A stretch of DNA of 64,000 bases from Cordylochernes scorpioides. Its lineage: Eukaryota; Arthropoda; Arachnida; Pseudoscorpiones; Chernetidae. The notes under the pieces are model-generated. The model was not told the DNA's origin and did not search any database. It saw only the letters and a list, made by a program, of their open reading frames with translations. Of this stretch, positions 61,509 through 64,000 are shown piece by piece (position 1 is the first letter of the stretch; the number at the start of each line of letters is the position of its first letter). The stretch spans positions 15,749,502 to 15,813,501 of the forward strand of contig CP092869.1 in assembly GCA_030710605.1 (NCBI GenBank), given 5' to 3'. The translations under genes and the position numbers were made by a program.

Positions 61509-63754
61509 CCCTTAACTGGACGGGTGATTTTTTCTTACGTAACTGGACGGGGTGGGTAGATTCAACCCACTTATGTACCTTTACGAAATAAGCGCTAAAT
61601 AATGAATTAAATCAATATTTGAAAGATTATTTAATGATTACAAATGTTAATATACAGATTTTGACTTCTAAAAATTCTAAATATAATCTATTTACAGTTT
61701 TCACAAATAATTAAGAAATGTTTTTTACAGACGCTTAGTTGACATACAGAGCATAAGGTTTTCACTTTTCCCGCATTTTTTGATGGACATTTGTAGCACC
61801 TTTTTGGAGTATCAGATTCTTGTGGCATCGTAGATCCTCTTGATGTACTTGAACCATCATTATTTTTGAATTTTTTCATTGTCGTCTGTAATTCCAGCGG
61901 GAGGGAATTTAGATTACGTGTGGCCAGGTGTTCATCAATCAAGGATCTCCCAAGATCAACAATAAAGGTACTTCTTTCTTTTTGATCCTTTTTATCAATC
62001 TGATAGTTGAAGATGATGTAAGAATTCAGAGCTGTGATATCTAAGAGGGCATAAAAAAGTGCCAAAGGCCATCTTCTGGATCGACGAGAGGTAGAAAAAA
62101 TTAGAGACCATTTGGTCAATGGTATCTACACCTCCTTTTGTTAGATTATAATCCATTATAATGTCAGGTTTTCCTGTTGTTTCATCACATTTATTGTCAT
62201 GATGCATCGAAGATATAAGGATTACTGATTTTATTTTTTTTGGGAACATAGGAGACTAAAGTTTTTGTTCCAGAGAAACCAAAAATAGATGTTCCTGATT
62301 CTCTTTTAGGATGCGGTTGGAATTGTGGTGGAATCTGAGGTTTGCTCTTTCTCATCGTTCCTAAATATGTAAGGCCATGTTCTTTCAACTTATCAACTAA
62401 TTCTATTGAAGTAAACCAGTTGTCTGCTGTAATATTTCTATTACTCTTCCAAAGTGGTCGACTAATATCTAAAACTATTTGGGTTGGCAGGGATAGTTCT
62501 TTTGACTTTGGAGTTTTAGATTTTCCTGTATATACCATTGCATTATACATATAATGTGTTCTTGAGTCTGCTAGTATCACTATTTTTATCCCATATTTAT
62601 TAGGTTTTGAGGGTATATAAATTTTGAATGGACATTTTTCCCGAAACCCTACAAGCATTTCGTCAACAGTAAGGTATTCAGCAGATGTATAACAACTTTG
62701 AAAATTTTCAATAATGGTTTGAAAAATATCTCTTATGGGTGAGAGTCTATCTTCTTTGCATCTTGTCTTGAAATTATCAAATCTAATACAAAGTAATAGA
62801 AAAAGGAAACGCTTCACACTCATTACAGAGCGAAAAATGTCACGGCCTGTTCCATCTGAGGCAAACAAAGATTCTACATTTTCATGACCTGATTTGTAAA
62901 CTCCAGCTAGATACAACAAACCTGAGAATGCTCTTATTTCTATTTCACTTGTAAAATTTGAGTAAGTACTTTTGGTCAAATCTGAAATTCTTTGGCGAAA
63001 TTCTTCAATTTTTGCATTTGTAAATTCAGATATTTGTTTTATAATTGCGGCAGTAAAAAATAAGTTGAATATATCTATGCCACAATTTGGCTTCGGTTTA
63101 GCAGGGCCTTTCAGACCAGGTAAGTGTGTAATTATGTTATGAGAACGGGTTCTTCCAATTATTGCATGATTCTTGTTCCACTTATAGCCATTTTTCCCAA
63201 TGAAACAATTACTTGAAGACATTTGAACAGTGGTAAGAATTGAATCACATTCCTCATCTGTACTGACATCTGAAGATTCGTTCAATGAATAATTTTCAGT
63301 TTCAGAATCATCATCAAAGTTCTTATTCAAAATTTCGTCTTCCATTATAAATAGAATTTCAAAAATAAAAAGTCTTACCTTGATAAAAAAAATTAAGGAA
63401 GTTGTTTTTTTTAATCTAAAAGAATAAATTCTACTTAGCCAAAGAAAGAAGTCTTATTTTATGAATGGAAGCTAAAAAATAGCGGAAGAAAGCGACTCGA
63501 GAATGAACAATCAGCTATAACCCTAACATGAAAAATTCTCACGCTTCTGGACGGCATGGGCGGAATCCGCCCACACATGCAAATTTAACCGCCCTCCCAA
63601 AACTTATATTTTTAAACGATGAATGGAAATTGTTTGTATCACTGTAAAATTAGAATACACCAGAGCTGTTAGCTCTCAGTAAACGAAAAATATATTTTTT
63701 TCCTATATTAAGTTTATGCATGGGCGGAATCTACCCAACCCGTCCAGTTAAGGG
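61509..63754 (-). mobile_element. piggyBac element with TTAA target duplication
   Basis: 2246 bp. Termini CCCTTAACTGGACGGGT and ACCCGTCCAGTTAAGGG form a 17-bp TIR. TTAA flanks both ends (61505-61508 and 63755-63758). Subterminal repeats of AACTGGACGG and GGGCGGAAT lie just inside. Encloses a minus-strand transposase gene. Confidence 0.95.
61688..63345 (-). pseudogene. piggyBac transposase, two frameshifts
   Basis: ATG at 63345. Acidic N-terminal region (~1-45), then the dimerisation/DDBD region. Catalytic Asp 1 is in LTVDEMLVGF (~D228) and Asp 2 in TADNWFTSI (~D308). Frame 1 ends at 62197. Asp 3 is in YNLTKGGVDTIDQM in a second frame (62249-61995). The C-terminal part is in a third frame (62119-61688), ending with a cross-brace cysteine-rich domain (CYKCP, CSVC, CKKH, CENC) that binds TIR DNA in this family. 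The first shift lies near an eight-T run at ~62232 and the second near an A-run at ~62098. All catalytic residues survive, so the copy is young or the shifts are sequencing errors. Confidence 0.88.
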
Positions 63755-64000
63755 TTAAATGAAAAATCGAAATTTATTTTTAAGGAGAAATAACGACTAT
63801 TTCTAACCTTAGAGGTGTGGTATGAAAGGATGAATTGTGAAGAGTAATGATAAAATATGGAAAAATATGTCCAGTGTAGCCTAGTGGACATGGCATCTGC
63901 CGGGTAAGCGGAACACTGTGGGTTCGATTCCCATCCCTGGACACTTTTATTTTTCCGTTTATCATTACTCTTTACAATTCATCCTTTCATACCTCATCTC
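63755..64000. repeat. tRNA-foldback element, right of piggyBac
   Basis: Rest of the foldback whose left arm was split by piggyBac. Contains GGAGAAATAACGACTATTTC, the tRNA-like centre and the start of the right arm, cut by the window end. Confidence 0.75.
63869..63943 (+). tRNA. tRNA-like centre, best-preserved copy
   Basis: Acceptor GTCCAGT/CCTGGAC, D arm GCC...GGC, anticodon stem with loop CGGGTAA (anticodon GGT if Thr), canonical T arm GTGGGTTCGATTCCCAT. Box B GGTTCGATTCC is perfect, so RNA polymerase III transcription is conceivable. Lacks T33. Likely tRNA-derived repeat rather than a housekeeping gene. Confidence 0.45.

Noticed and set aside
1..64000. CRISPR arrays or bacterial operons
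   Set aside because: Tandem repeats here have no unique spacers of constant length, and all other evidence is eukaryotic.

Overview
The window is animal genomic DNA, almost certainly from an arthropod and possibly a chelicerate. It is AT-rich, has no operons or bacterial signals, and is dominated by interspersed repeats. The arthropod call rests on the mix of elements: a mariner (D34D type), a piggyBac, Ty1/Copia and Ty3/Gypsy relics with arthropod-style Gag, jockey/R1-like Gag with three CCHC knuckles, Helitrons, and palindromic Penelope-like repeats. This is inference from element types, not a species identification. I see only one host protein gene: an intronless CARD-caspase on the minus strand at 28344-29495.

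Layout. 1-1303 is AT-rich sequence with one R1 repeat end. 1304-8833 and 8834-15592 are two head-to-tail copies of a roughly 7-kb unit, each bounded by the same dispersed repeat (called R1 here). Each unit carries small MITEs, a minisatellite, several palindromic 'family A' repeats, foldback repeats with a tRNA-like centre, and a Helitron holding part of a tRNA-Gly. A third, partial copy of the unit lies beyond a 100-N assembly gap (60467-64000) and is interrupted by a piggyBac element. 15.6-25.6 kb holds Gag debris, a pogo-like element, an unclassified TIR element and a 19-unit tandem array built from U6 snRNA (21448-22754). 25.6-27 kb is a dead mariner. The caspase follows, with a young full-length Copia element (29789-34401) about 290 bp upstream of its start codon and pointing away from it. 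A decayed Gypsy element (34808-41690, minus) is next. A Gag-only retroposon is nested in its 5' LTR, and two more copies of that retroposon lie head to tail at 42950-45915. 46-60 kb is a mixture of MITEs, palindromes, a Helitron and a 160-bp satellite.

How the parts relate. Most of the window is layered transposition: Helitrons inside family A repeats, family A inside R1, piggyBac inside a tRNA-foldback, and a Gag-only element inside a Gypsy LTR. Four points stand out: (1) the U6-derived tandem array; (2) a hammerhead-ribozyme-like core, CTGANGA-hairpin-GAAAC, repeated in several palindromic families whose stems differ in sequence but keep pairing; (3) a Gag-only retroposon family with a target-site duplication and no reverse transcriptase; (4) a caspase whose C-terminus ends in a CaaX-like prenylation box.
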